The position numbers and the translations under genes are program-made. A stretch of 28,570 nt of DNA from Peptoniphilus_A sp001811425 (GTDB lineage Bacteria > Bacillota > Clostridia > Tissierellales > Peptoniphilaceae): contig NZ_KV804682.1 of the NCBI RefSeq assembly GCF_001811425.1, positions 1 through 28,570 on the forward strand, in the 5' to 3' direction. The notes under the pieces were generated by a model that made no database searches, was not told the DNA's origin, and worked only from the letters and a program-made list of their open reading frames with translations. Below, one piece after another: positions 6,560 to 13,949 of the stretch. Position 1 is the first letter of the stretch, and each line of letters opens with the position of its first letter.

Positions 6560-7315
6560 ATGTATAAGGATATAATAATTGGACTTACAAATTCTGCAAA
6601 TACGAAGAAAAATTTACTTGAAGGATCTCTTTTTAAGTACATGGTTGCTTCCATACTTGCAGGATTTTTTATTGGAATGGGGATGCTCATAATGACTCTA
6701 TCAGCTAGCATCTTTTCTCCACTTCCAATCCCTGCCGTAAAATTTATTAACGGCTTTGTCTTCTCCCTTGCCCTATCATTTGTGGTCTTTGCAGGTGGAG
6801 AACTCTTCACAGGAAATGTTCTAGTGACAACAGTGGGAAGACTTAATAAAAAAATTGACACTGGAACCCTTTTAAAGATTTTAATTTTTTCCTACCTTGG
6901 AAATATTTTGGGCTCAGTTTTAATTTCATTTTTATTTAAAATGACTGGCGTTTCCCCTGAATATAATGAAGCCCTATTAAAACTTGCCACTGGAAAGACT
7001 AGCTTTGACTTCCTTCCACTGCTTTTCAAGGGAATTATGTGTAACATTTTAGTCTGCCTTGCAGTTTTAATTTGCTCAAGAAAAATTTCTGATTCAGCAA
7101 AATTAATTTTAATTTTTTGGTGCATACTTGCCTTTGTAAGCCTTGGCTTTGAGCATAGTGTTGCAAATATGACTTGCTTTGCCTTGGCAAAAATGTTAAA
7201 TTCAGATTTTACTTTTGCATTAATTCTTAAAAATTTAATACCTGTAACTATTGGAAATATTATTGGTGGCGACCTAGTTGCCCTAACTTATAATACTATA
7301 GCTTCAGATAAGTAA
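6560..7315 (+). CDS. Formate/nitrite transporter (FNT) family channel
   Basis: A 251-residue membrane protein with six predicted helices, the usual size of pentameric FNT channels for formate, nitrite, hydrosulfide or lactate. Family marks: AGGELFTGN (residues 78-86), KGIMCNILVCLA (157-168), the central FEHSVANM with the conserved pore His (H199), and a late NLIPVTIGNIIGGDL. In a fermentative anaerobe formate, or another small weak acid, is a likely cargo, but no pyruvate formate-lyase or nitrite reductase gene is adjacent. Start ATG follows GAGGTG by four bases. It has its own promoter and is followed by a strong terminator. Confidence 0.92.
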   Translation: MYKDIIIGLTNSANTKKNLLEGSLFKYMVASILAGFFIGMGMLIMTLSASIFSPLPIPAVKFINGFVFSLALSFVVFAGGELFTGNVLVTTVGRLNKKIDTGTLLKILIFSYLGNILGSVLISFLFKMTGVSPEYNEALLKLATGKTSFDFLPLLFKGIMCNILVCLAVLICSRKISDSAKLILIFWCILAFVSLGFEHSVANMTCFALAKMLNSDFTFALILKNLIPVTIGNIIGGDLVALTYNTIASDK

Positions 7316-7350
7316 AAGAGGGGCTCTTGCAAAAGTCCCATAATATAAAA

Positions 7351-7379
7351 AAGACGAGGAAACATAAAATCCTCGTCTT
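7351..7379. terminator. Bidirectional intrinsic terminator between convergent genes
   Basis: AAGACGAGGA (7351-7360) pairs perfectly with TCCTCGTCTT (7370-7379) around a nine-base loop. A T-rich run follows on the plus strand, and TTTTTT follows on the minus strand. The minus gene's stop codon (7378-7380) overlaps the stem base. Confidence 0.9.
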
Positions 7380-8082
7380 ATTTTTTTCGCAAACTTACTA
7401 TTAACTTGTAAATAAAAAATGTAAGGACCATGACAAATACTGTCACTATAAAAAGTCCAACTATATAATTAGGAAAGACATTTTTTATAGTAGCAAGGGC
7501 GGATCCCTCATAGGGCTCCTCTATAAAATAATAATTTGCCTCTAGCTTTTTGTTTAAAACTTTTATTATAGGAAGAGTTACAATAATAAAAATTACTGGA
7601 TAGATAAGGTCTCTTAGCCTTGGCAGGTACTGCCTTGAAATCACAAGATAGATTGGATAAAAGGCATTGATGCCGTGGATTATCCAAGAAATTATTGCCA
7701 CATAGGAATATTTATTTACCTGGTCCCAACCTGGCGTAAAGAGACTTAAAATTGCAGCTGGCATAAATAAATAGTAAAGACATGACTTTATAATCTTGCT
7801 GTCATAGAAGGCATCCACTGCCATAAACTGGGCTCCAATTAAGCAAAGATGAAAAGGCAGGTATGAGCTATCATAATGGCCGTCAATTAAAACTGCTAGG
7901 AGCCTAATAATTTCCAGGCTAATGGGCAGGATGGCAAGAATTTTTCTAAATTTTTTATTCTTTTTCCAGGGCTTATATAAAAAAATCGCAAAAATAAAAA
8001 TAATAAATAGGCAGGCAAAGTGATAAGTTCCGTAAAAATTAAATCCAACCTCGCCATAATCTAAATCCCAAAAATTTCTCAT
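7378..8082 (-). CDS. YwaF/TMEM164-family integral membrane protein of unknown function
   Basis: A 234-residue protein with about seven membrane segments. It resembles the bacterial YwaF (TP0381-type) family related to eukaryotic TMEM164: an N-terminal segment, then a conserved LPFHLCLIGAQFMA stretch (residues about 75-88) with a His-Cys pair inside a helix, and a YYLFMPAAILSLFTPGW loop. TMEM164 has been linked to acyl transfer in ether lipids, but no bacterial role is established to my knowledge. It lies 76 bases downstream of the thioesterase gene, so a lipid-related role is possible but unproven. Its only recognisable ribosome site is a weakly placed AAAGGA. Confidence 0.75.
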   Translation of the reverse strand: MRNFWDLDYGEVGFNFYGTYHFACLFIIFIFAIFLYKPWKKNKKFRKILAILPISLEIIRLLAVLIDGHYDSSYLPFHLCLIGAQFMAVDAFYDSKIIKSCLYYLFMPAAILSLFTPGWDQVNKYSYVAIISWIIHGINAFYPIYLVISRQYLPRLRDLIYPVIFIIVTLPIIKVLNKKLEANYYFIEEPYEGSALATIKNVFPNYIVGLFIVTVFVMVLTFFIYKLIVSLRKK

Positions 8083-8158
8083 CTGTAATTAAAATCCTTT
8101 ATCTTTTTCTTCAAATATTTTAACATAGAAAGTCAAAAAAATTTTTTCGATTTTTAAA

Positions 8159-8584
8159 TTATTTTTCTAAGAATTCTAATCCAAGGACTTCTATCTCATT
8201 AACTATAAAAAATGTAAAACTGGCTCGTGCAATTATCTTGTCTTTGCTCTTTGCCTCAACTTCAATTACCTCTGTTTTCTTTCCCATGTGAACTATTCTT
8301 GTGTTTGAATAGATTTCTTCTCCCTCTCCTATGCTTTTTATGAAATTAACACTAGAATCCAGAGTAACAGCTTTCCTCCCCTTTGAAATTGACAAAAGTC
8401 CTGCCGCAGTATCCATTAAGGCAAAAATTTCTGCCCCATGTAAAATTCCATAGGTATTCAATTGATTTCTCTCTGGTATCATCTTTAAAACCATATTGTC
8501 GCCATGAAGGCTATCAAATTTTATATTAGCCCTCTTTACATATTCATCTTCTTCAAATATTTTTTTTAAATTAATTTTCTCCAT
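8159..8584 (-). CDS. PaaI-family hotdog-fold thioesterase
   Basis: A 141-residue single hotdog domain. The signature GILHGAEIFALMDTAAG (residues 46-62) gives the HG turn (H49, G50) and the catalytic-position Asp (D58) of PaaI/YbgC-like acyl-CoA thioesterases. It would hydrolyse an acyl- or aryl-CoA thioester in the cytoplasm as a homotetramer; the substrate cannot be read from sequence. Its ATG lies 14 bases inside the end of the dinB gene, with GGGGGAG just upstream, so it is probably translated from the same message. Confidence 0.88.
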   Translation of the reverse strand: MEKINLKKIFEEDEYVKRANIKFDSLHGDNMVLKMIPERNQLNTYGILHGAEIFALMDTAAGLLSISKGRKAVTLDSSVNFIKSIGEGEEIYSNTRIVHMGKKTEVIEVEAKSKDKIIARASFTFFIVNEIEVLGLEFLEK

Positions 8585-9629
8585 TTCTCCCCCTATTAAA
8601 AAACGAAAGTTGTCTTATGTTTAAGTCAACTAAATTGGAAACAGTTATACCAATAAGCCTTAGCCTTTCGCCCTCATAGGCCTCATCAAAAATTTCCAGG
8701 CTCTTATTAAAAATATCTTCTTCCTCATAAATTGCTGCGTCATAGGTCCTAGACCTGGTCTTAAGCTTAAAATTTTCATTTTTCATCTTTAAAGTCAAGG
8801 TGTAGCCAGAAATTTCCTTTACGATTAAATCTTCTGACACTTCCCTGGCAAAATCCCTTAAGTGATTTATCAGCTCATCCTTATTTTTTGTGGCTTCAAA
8901 GGTGGACTCTGTGCCAAGACTTTTTCTCACAGCATTTGGTGTCACTTCTCTCCTGTCAATACCCCTAATCCTGTAATAAATTTCTTCGCCACTTTTTTTG
9001 AACATACTTGTCAAAAAATCATAGGACAGGTTGTAAAGGTCCTCAACCTTATTTATGCCAATATTTCTAAGTTTTTTCTCAGACTTACTGCCAATACCGT
9101 GAACCTTTCTTATGTCCAGGGGAAATAAAATCTCTGGCATATCAGACTCTCTAATAATCATAACTCCCCTGGGCTTATTCCAGTCGCTTGAAAGCTTAGC
9201 CAAAAATTTGTTATAGCTGAGGCCAACACTTACGCTTAGACCAGTTTTATCATAGACATCTCTTTGCAAATCATAGACAATACTTTCATGGTAGCCAAGT
9301 CCCGTCAGGTCTAAATAGGACTCATCAATGGAAACTTTTTCGATTTTATTTGTATATTTCTTTAAGACATCAAAAACTTCACGAGACTTTTCTAGGTACC
9401 TTTCCCTTCTCATGGGCTTTATGATCAGGTGGTCGCAGAGATTTTTCGCCATATACATGGGCATTGCAGAGTGGATGCCATAATTTCTGGCAATATAATT
9501 AGCCGTAGTGACAACTCCATGATTGGACCTGCCACCTACGACCAGAGGTTTTCCTATTAAGCTCCTATCGTCAAGCTCTTCTACTGATGCGTAAAAAGCG
9601 TCTATATCAACATGTATAATAATTCCCAT
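8571..9629 (-). CDS. dinB: DNA polymerase IV (Y-family translesion polymerase)
   Basis: A 352-residue error-prone polymerase that bypasses damaged template. It begins MGIIIHVDIDAFYASVEE with metal-binding D8, followed by the second catalytic motif KVSIDESYLDLTG, the helix-hairpin-helix KVHGIGSKSEKKL, and a little-finger domain. A C-terminal QLSFF is a good sliding-clamp binding motif. ATG 9629 gives the usual N-terminus; a GTG nine bases upstream is in frame. Neither has a clear Shine-Dalgarno. TATACT with a TGA extension at 9645-9650 would start RNA near 9638, so the leader may be very short. The gene overlaps the thioesterase gene by 14 bases. Confidence 0.96.
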   Translation of the reverse strand: MGIIIHVDIDAFYASVEELDDRSLIGKPLVVGGRSNHGVVTTANYIARNYGIHSAMPMYMAKNLCDHLIIKPMRRERYLEKSREVFDVLKKYTNKIEKVSIDESYLDLTGLGYHESIVYDLQRDVYDKTGLSVSVGLSYNKFLAKLSSDWNKPRGVMIIRESDMPEILFPLDIRKVHGIGSKSEKKLRNIGINKVEDLYNLSYDFLTSMFKKSGEEIYYRIRGIDRREVTPNAVRKSLGTESTFEATKNKDELINHLRDFAREVSEDLIVKEISGYTLTLKMKNENFKLKTRSRTYDAAIYEEEDIFNKSLEIFDEAYEGERLRLIGITVSNLVDLNIRQLSFFNRGRNGEN

Positions 9630-9644
9630 AAATATCACGACTTT

Positions 9645-9689
9645 AGTATATCACAAGAGCTTTTTATAAAGAAGACAATTTGATATAAT
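9645..9689. promoter_or_regulatory. Divergent extended -10 elements for dinB and the HAD phosphatase gene
   Basis: On the minus strand TGATATACT (-10 at 9645-9650) faces dinB. On the plus strand TGATATAAT (-10 at 9684-9689) faces the HAD gene. No strong -35 boxes were found, which is tolerable for extended -10 promoters. The two sites are about 35 bases apart. Confidence 0.4.
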
Positions 9690-9706
9690 TCTAGAGAGGT
9701 GAGATT

Positions 9707-10336
9707 TTGAAAAGAACAGTTGCGCTCTACGATTTTGACAAAACTGTGGTGAATTGTGAGTCCATAGTTGAGCTTTATAAATATGCCTACAAAAATAAAA
9801 AAATAAATATTTTTAAAAATCTTTGGAAATTAGCTGTGGCTTACATAAAATCAAAGCTGAATTCTGATTTTGAAATCATGAAAAACCAAATGGTCTCTGT
9901 CATAAAATATTTGACGGAAGATGACCTCCAGGACTTTGTGACAAACTATCTCTATCCAAAATTTTTCTTCAGTGAATTTGAAGATGAATTTTCTTCCTAT
10001 GATGAGGACACCATAAAAATCCTCTGCTCAGCCTCTGCCACAAATTATTTAATTTATGTTGGCGAGTTGTTTCCTTTTGATTATATTATTGGAACAGACT
10101 TAGACGAGGACTATAAATTATGTCGCGGCAACAATAAGAAGGACGTCAAGGTAAAAAATATCCAGGAAATTTTAGAGAGAGATGGCTATGAAATCGACTA
10201 CGAAAATTCCCTTGCCTACTCTGACTCCTACAAGGACGACAAGTATATGCTTCGCATGGTAAAAAATAGGTTTTTAATTAATTCGAAGATAAATAAGAGA
10301 GGCTATGTAAACTTATCTTGGCATACAAATAAATAA
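9707..10336 (+). CDS. HAD-superfamily subfamily IB phosphatase (SerB-like)
   Basis: A 209-residue haloacid-dehalogenase phosphatase. Motif I is YDFDKTVV with nucleophile D9 and D11, motif II is the Ser of CSAS (S108), the motif III lysine is K145 or K148, and motif IV is YSDSYKDD (D173, D177/D178). A helical C1 cap lies between motifs I and II, as in phosphoserine phosphatase and PGP-C-type lipid phosphatases. The substrate is unknown; the family also hydrolyses lysophosphatidate and other small phosphates. The start is TTG at 9707, chosen because GAGAGGTGA lies just upstream and it gives the correct N-terminus. The gene is a single unit ending in a terminator. Confidence 0.87.
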   Translation: MKRTVALYDFDKTVVNCESIVELYKYAYKNKKINIFKNLWKLAVAYIKSKLNSDFEIMKNQMVSVIKYLTEDDLQDFVTNYLYPKFFFSEFEDEFSSYDEDTIKILCSASATNYLIYVGELFPFDYIIGTDLDEDYKLCRGNNKKDVKVKNIQEILERDGYEIDYENSLAYSDSYKDDKYMLRMVKNRFLINSKINKRGYVNLSWHTNK

Positions 10337-10348
10337 TTCAAAAAAATA

Positions 10349-10368
10349 AACTGAGGTCGCCCTCAGTT
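10349..10368. terminator. Bidirectional terminator between the HAD and ASST-thioredoxin genes
   Basis: AACTGAGG, loop TCGC and CCTCAGTT form an 8-bp perfect stem followed by CTTTTAA on the plus strand. On the minus strand TATTTTTTT follows, so it can end both convergent transcripts. Confidence 0.8.
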
Positions 10369-10397
10369 CTTTTAATTCAAGAAATTTCTTTCAGCTT

Positions 10398-12179
10398 CTA
10401 AATTCCTAAAATATATTTTTCAATTAATTCAGCAATTTCGTCATAGGATTTTTCTCCAATGAACTCGTAAACTTTTTCGCCCTCCTTGTAGAAGGAAACT
10501 CGCGGCAATTGAAAGATTTCGTATTTTTCTGCAAAGTCCTTATTTTTGTCAAGATCCATGTAGTAGCAGGAGACTTCCTTAAACTCTTCTTCAAGAAGAA
10601 CTTGCATAACTTCCATAAGTGGCTCGCAGTGAGAACATCTCTCTGCACCAAAGATGACAAGAGCTGCCTTTTGAGATTTTATTGTTTCGTCAAAATAATT
10701 TTCTGTCACATATTTTATTACAGATTCATTTCTCTTAATTACCTTTTTATTTTCTTCAAGGTCTTTTACAGATTCAGATTCTTGTGAAAGTGGGTCAATG
10801 TCGTTATTAAGTGAACTTTTATTTACATTAGTAACTTCCACAGACTTAAAGCTGCCTGCCCCCTTTAGCTTGTAGTAGGATGCATCTTCAATCTCTTCAA
10901 TTTCATTTTCACTTTCATCTACGCCCAGATAATCGTAAGGATACCTGTAAACTCTGTAGATCATATTGTTCTTCAAAAGATTTTCCGTCGTCGTCCTGTA
11001 AGGGCAGGTCCACTGCCAAACTATTTCCTTGGAGTGGGTAATCTCTAGGACAAGACCTTCTGTGGCAAGAGTTATTAGGGTGTTGCCATTGGGAAGTCTT
11101 TGAAGGTTTCCACCATAGGGCGAATAAAATTTGTAGCCATTCATGGGAATGGAAAAACCAAAATCCCTTGGATCCACTGACCAGTTAAGAGATAGAGTCA
11201 CTGGATTTATTTCAAGAATTCTTGAATAATTTCTCACAAAAGGCAATAGTCCCGATGGAGAAGTAAGAGTTGGCGAACCGTAGCCACATCTTCCCCCATT
11301 GTCAAAAATTAAAAGATTGCCCTCGCCAGTTAAGCCCTTGGGAATAATACTTGCAAAGGCAGAGCCTACTACAGGGTCAACCTTTTTGAAGTCAGAAAAA
11401 TTTGGTCCCAGCTTGTAGCAAATGCGCGACCTCTTTTTGTCAATGATGCCAATAATATTTGCAGCTCTCGCCGTAAATAAAATGTTGTCTGGATGAAAGC
11501 GGGGATCTCCTTGGTCATACCACTTGTTCTCTCCAATTGTAGAAATTGATGTAACATCTAAATAATTGCCCAGAGGTCTCTCTGTCATTCTCAGGTTTGG
11601 ATTTCTGTAGAGAACATTTTTCGCCTCTTCAGAAAATCCCAGCTGGTCAAAGTGCTCGCTAAAGGAAAATTTCCAAACAATATTTCCCTCTTCGTCCACT
11701 TCTAAAATCACATCATCAAGCAAAGTCTTATCAGAAATTCTGCTGTCCTTAATGGCATCGTGAACGAGTAGGAGAGTTTTGCCCCCCTCAACAATTTTTT
11801 CACCAGGATAATAATAGCCAAGAGAGTTGCCCTCCCTTTGAAAGTCAGAGTGAGCCCTAGCCATCCATTTTGGCCTGTAGCCCCTGTCCTCTGTAAACTT
11901 AAACTTGTCGAAGTCAAATTGAACCCTGCCCTCCTTGTCAAACTCAATGAGTTTAATACCGTCACTGACACCAAAATCTGATGACCTAAAAGAAGAAATG
12001 CTCATAATATTTTTATTGGGCAGCATCTTGGCAGGCATTGGGTTTACAGAATACCTTTTGAGCTCTGTGCCGTCCATTTTTATTATAAGAGCTCCGTCCT
12101 TGGCAGTTGAAATTAAATTTATGCCATTGTATGCCTTTTCTCTGCTATAGATTACAGTTCCCCTTGGATAGACTCTCAT
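10398..12179 (-). CDS. Arylsulfotransferase-like propeller protein fused to a C-terminal thioredoxin domain
   Basis: A 593-residue protein without a signal peptide. Residues 1 to about 415 resemble the arylsulfate sulfotransferase (ASST) beta-propeller family: KMLPNKN, QREGN, HPDN, PKGLTGEGNLLIFDNGG and RLPNGNTLIT are typical blade motifs. Residues 420-485 are an acidic Ser/Glu/Lys linker. Residues about 486-593 are a thioredoxin domain with redox motif CSHC (C515, C518) and a cis-Pro at P559. As I recall the family, the catalytic His motifs are a DWMHINS-like segment and a QHHAH-like segment. Here the matching positions read NYLDVTS (205-211) and GSAFAS (272-277), so the sulfotransferase chemistry looks lost. 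ATG overlaps the stop of the reductase gene by one base (TAATG), implying translational coupling and direct partnership. The function is unknown; a redox-controlled propeller is my inference. Confidence 0.82.
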   Translation of the reverse strand: MRVYPRGTVIYSREKAYNGINLISTAKDGALIIKMDGTELKRYSVNPMPAKMLPNKNIMSISSFRSSDFGVSDGIKLIEFDKEGRVQFDFDKFKFTEDRGYRPKWMARAHSDFQREGNSLGYYYPGEKIVEGGKTLLLVHDAIKDSRISDKTLLDDVILEVDEEGNIVWKFSFSEHFDQLGFSEEAKNVLYRNPNLRMTERPLGNYLDVTSISTIGENKWYDQGDPRFHPDNILFTARAANIIGIIDKKRSRICYKLGPNFSDFKKVDPVVGSAFASIIPKGLTGEGNLLIFDNGGRCGYGSPTLTSPSGLLPFVRNYSRILEINPVTLSLNWSVDPRDFGFSIPMNGYKFYSPYGGNLQRLPNGNTLITLATEGLVLEITHSKEIVWQWTCPYRTTTENLLKNNMIYRVYRYPYDYLGVDESENEIEEIEDASYYKLKGAGSFKSVEVTNVNKSSLNNDIDPLSQESESVKDLEENKKVIKRNESVIKYVTENYFDETIKSQKAALVIFGAERCSHCEPLMEVMQVLLEEEFKEVSCYYMDLDKNKDFAEKYEIFQLPRVSFYKEGEKVYEFIGEKSYDEIAELIEKYILGI

Positions 12180-13111
12180 TATACACCTCTATTTCTAATA
12201 AACTTTTCTGCATAAACTGTTGCCACTGCCCCATCATTTGCCGCTGTGACAATTTGCCTAAGGGGCTTCTCTCTTATGTCTCCTGCAGCAAAAATTCCTT
12301 CCACAGATGTCCTCATGCAGTCGTCAGTTTTTATAAAGCCAAAACTATCTACTTCCACAAGGTCTTTTACAAAGTCGGAGTTGGGACTCATGCCTGCAAA
12401 GATAAAAATCCCATCAGAAGTGACCCTAGTCTTAGTATTGTCAGAAAGATCTAAAATATCAAGACTGTTTACTCTTTCGCCACCATAAATTCCCTGAAGT
12501 TTTGAGTGCCAAGTGTAAGAAACTTTTGGATTCTTTTTTATCCTCTCAACTTCAAGTTCATTTCCATCAAAATTTCCCTCGTCGTGAATAATAATCATGT
12601 TAATGGAGTTGGCAAAATTGGAGAGATAATCAGCCTCCTCTAAAGCAAGGTCCCCTGAACCTAAAATATGTATGTCCTTGTCCTTAAAATAATCTGCATC
12701 ACAAGTTGAGCAGTAGGATACACCACGACCAGCAAATTCCGTTTCGCCAGGCACATTTATCATCTTGGCATAGGTTCCCGTAGCAATAATAATTGCCTTA
12801 GAATAAAATTCCTTTCGCCTAGCAGTAGTAAGCTTAAAGCCATCATCAACTTTTTCGATTTTAGAGACAGTGCCATAAATAAACTCATTAGTAGTAAAAT
12901 TTTCAGCTTGCTTTCTAAACTCATTTATGAGGTCTCTTCCAGCAATCTCCTTAAAGCCAGGGTAGTTGATAATTTTTGGCGTGTCGTTAACCCTTCCGCC
13001 AAAGGAAAACTTCTCTATGACAAGAGTATTTAGAAGAGACCTGCCAGCATAAATGGCAGCACTCAAACCAGCTGCCCCTGCACCAATAATAATCAAATCA
13101 TACTTTTTCAT
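12179..13111 (-). CDS. Thioredoxin reductase-like flavoprotein with altered NADPH-binding motif
   Basis: A 310-residue low-molecular-weight thioredoxin-disulfide reductase. FAD binding is shown by GAGAAG (10-15) and the late GIFAAGDIRE; the redox-active pair is CSTC (C134, C137). The nucleotide domain keeps a GSGDLA turn (151-156). Where NADPH enzymes have the HRRxxxR motif that grips the 2'-phosphate, this protein has HDEGNFDG (176-183). NADPH use is therefore doubtful; NADH or ferredoxin are alternatives, since ferredoxin-dependent flavin thioredoxin reductases are known in clostridia. The neighbour overlapping by one base downstream carries a thioredoxin domain and is the obvious substrate. 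The stop of the histidine phosphatase gene lies nine bases upstream. It may not be the housekeeping TrxB. Confidence 0.88.
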   Translation of the reverse strand: MKKYDLIIIGAGAAGLSAAIYAGRSLLNTLVIEKFSFGGRVNDTPKIINYPGFKEIAGRDLINEFRKQAENFTTNEFIYGTVSKIEKVDDGFKLTTARRKEFYSKAIIIATGTYAKMINVPGETEFAGRGVSYCSTCDADYFKDKDIHILGSGDLALEEADYLSNFANSINMIIIHDEGNFDGNELEVERIKKNPKVSYTWHSKLQGIYGGERVNSLDILDLSDNTKTRVTSDGIFIFAGMSPNSDFVKDLVEVDSFGFIKTDDCMRTSVEGIFAAGDIREKPLRQIVTAANDGAVATVYAEKFIRNRGV

Positions 13112-13120
13112 CTAATCACC

Positions 13121-13726
13121 TCAAATAGAATCCACAGGATTTTGTGGAGCCTTTTTAATAATCTTAAACTTGCCATCATGATAATCACAAATATTGAACT
13201 CGCCATTACGCCTTACCCTGTTTATCCAAAAATTTTCCATAGGCACATTTTCCATAATAGAAAACATGGCAACAATAGTGACACCGTGAGTTACAATCAA
13301 AATATTTTCGTCAAGCTCAGGATAGACAGCATACTCAAAAAATTTCTCAACTCGCCTTCTGAGGTCATAGAGACTTTCTCCATCAATTCTGTTATAGGAG
13401 TGAGGCTTTTCAAAATAAAGTTTGTGGAGCCACTTATCGTCTTCTTTCACATCCTTAATATTTTTGCCAGACCAATAGCCCACATCTATTTCGCGAAGAA
13501 GAGAAGTCTTTATAATATTTCTGTCAGGACAAATTAATTTTGCAGTGTCATAGGCTCGACCAAGATCAGATGAATAAACTTCATCAAAGTGAATGTCCTT
13601 ACATTTTTCGTGAAGAATTTTCCCCATCTCTATTCCCTCTTCAGTAAGTGGCGAATCATCTTGCCCTTGAATAATGCCAGCCCTGTTCCACTCAGTTTCC
13701 CCATGCCTAGTAAAATAAATCCTCAT
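13121..13726 (-). CDS. Histidine phosphatase family protein (phosphoglycerate mutase-like)
   Basis: A 201-residue member of the histidine phosphatase superfamily, branch 1. It starts MRIYFTRHGETEWN with catalytic RHG (R7, H8), followed by YSSDLGRAYDTA (R57), E79 in LLREIDVGYWSG and the second histidine in VTHG (H147). These are the full catalytic set, so it should dephosphorylate a small phosphorylated metabolite; GpmB- and CobC-like proteins share this pattern and the substrate is open. ATG 13726 is chosen because GTGAGGG lies just upstream and the motif normally starts the protein. A GTG eight codons upstream has no ribosome site. It leads the operon with the reductase and ASST-thioredoxin genes. 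Confidence 0.9.
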   Translation of the reverse strand: MRIYFTRHGETEWNRAGIIQGQDDSPLTEEGIEMGKILHEKCKDIHFDEVYSSDLGRAYDTAKLICPDRNIIKTSLLREIDVGYWSGKNIKDVKEDDKWLHKLYFEKPHSYNRIDGESLYDLRRRVEKFFEYAVYPELDENILIVTHGVTIVAMFSIMENVPMENFWINRVRRNGEFNICDYHDGKFKIIKKAPQNPVDSI

Positions 13727-13734
13727 ACTTCCCT

Positions 13735-13759
13735 CACAATCTATATGCACAATCTATAT
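13735..13759 (-). repeat. Two tandem 12-bp direct repeats in the leader of the histidine phosphatase operon
   Basis: CACAATCTATAT occurs exactly at 13735-13746 and 13748-13759, one base apart. The first copy touches the Shine-Dalgarno region of the phosphatase gene. Minus-strand TATAAT-like boxes lie further upstream at about 13785-13800, so both copies would be in the 5' leader. A regulator site or a simple slip duplication are both possible. Confidence 0.5.
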
Positions 13760-13865
13760 AAAAAAATTTCATTCCTACTGATATTATATATTATAAGAAA
13801 AAACAATTAAAGTAAGAAAAGCTTATCCTTTTAGTTAAAAACTCCTCAAAAAACTTGAAATCACC

Positions 13866-13894
13866 TTGCATTTTGTCTTTATTACTAATATTAT
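13866..13894 (+). promoter_or_regulatory. Candidate promoter of the SLH surface protein gene
   Basis: TTGCAT (13866-13871) and TATTAT (13889-13894) are 17 bases apart. RNA would start near 13901, about 50 bases ahead of the ATG, which follows a strong AGGAGG. Confidence 0.4.
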
Positions 13895-13949
13895 TGATTG
13901 AGAGGGTATTTTTTATTTTCTTAAAATAATTTATTAAAAGGAGGAATTT

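Noticed and set aside
10398..10560. Separate trxA gene at the end of the propeller gene
   Set aside because: There is no start codon with a ribosome site before the thioredoxin domain, and the acidic linker is continuous in the same frame.
10424..10660. Short frame overlapping the thioredoxin domain in another frame
   Set aside because: The main frame holds CSHC and cis-Pro in proper context, so this is not a frameshifted remnant.
13751..13865. Small RNA or tRNA in the gap before the surface protein gene
   Set aside because: The stretch is AT-rich with no cloverleaf, no stable hairpin and no T-run; only promoter-like boxes are visible.
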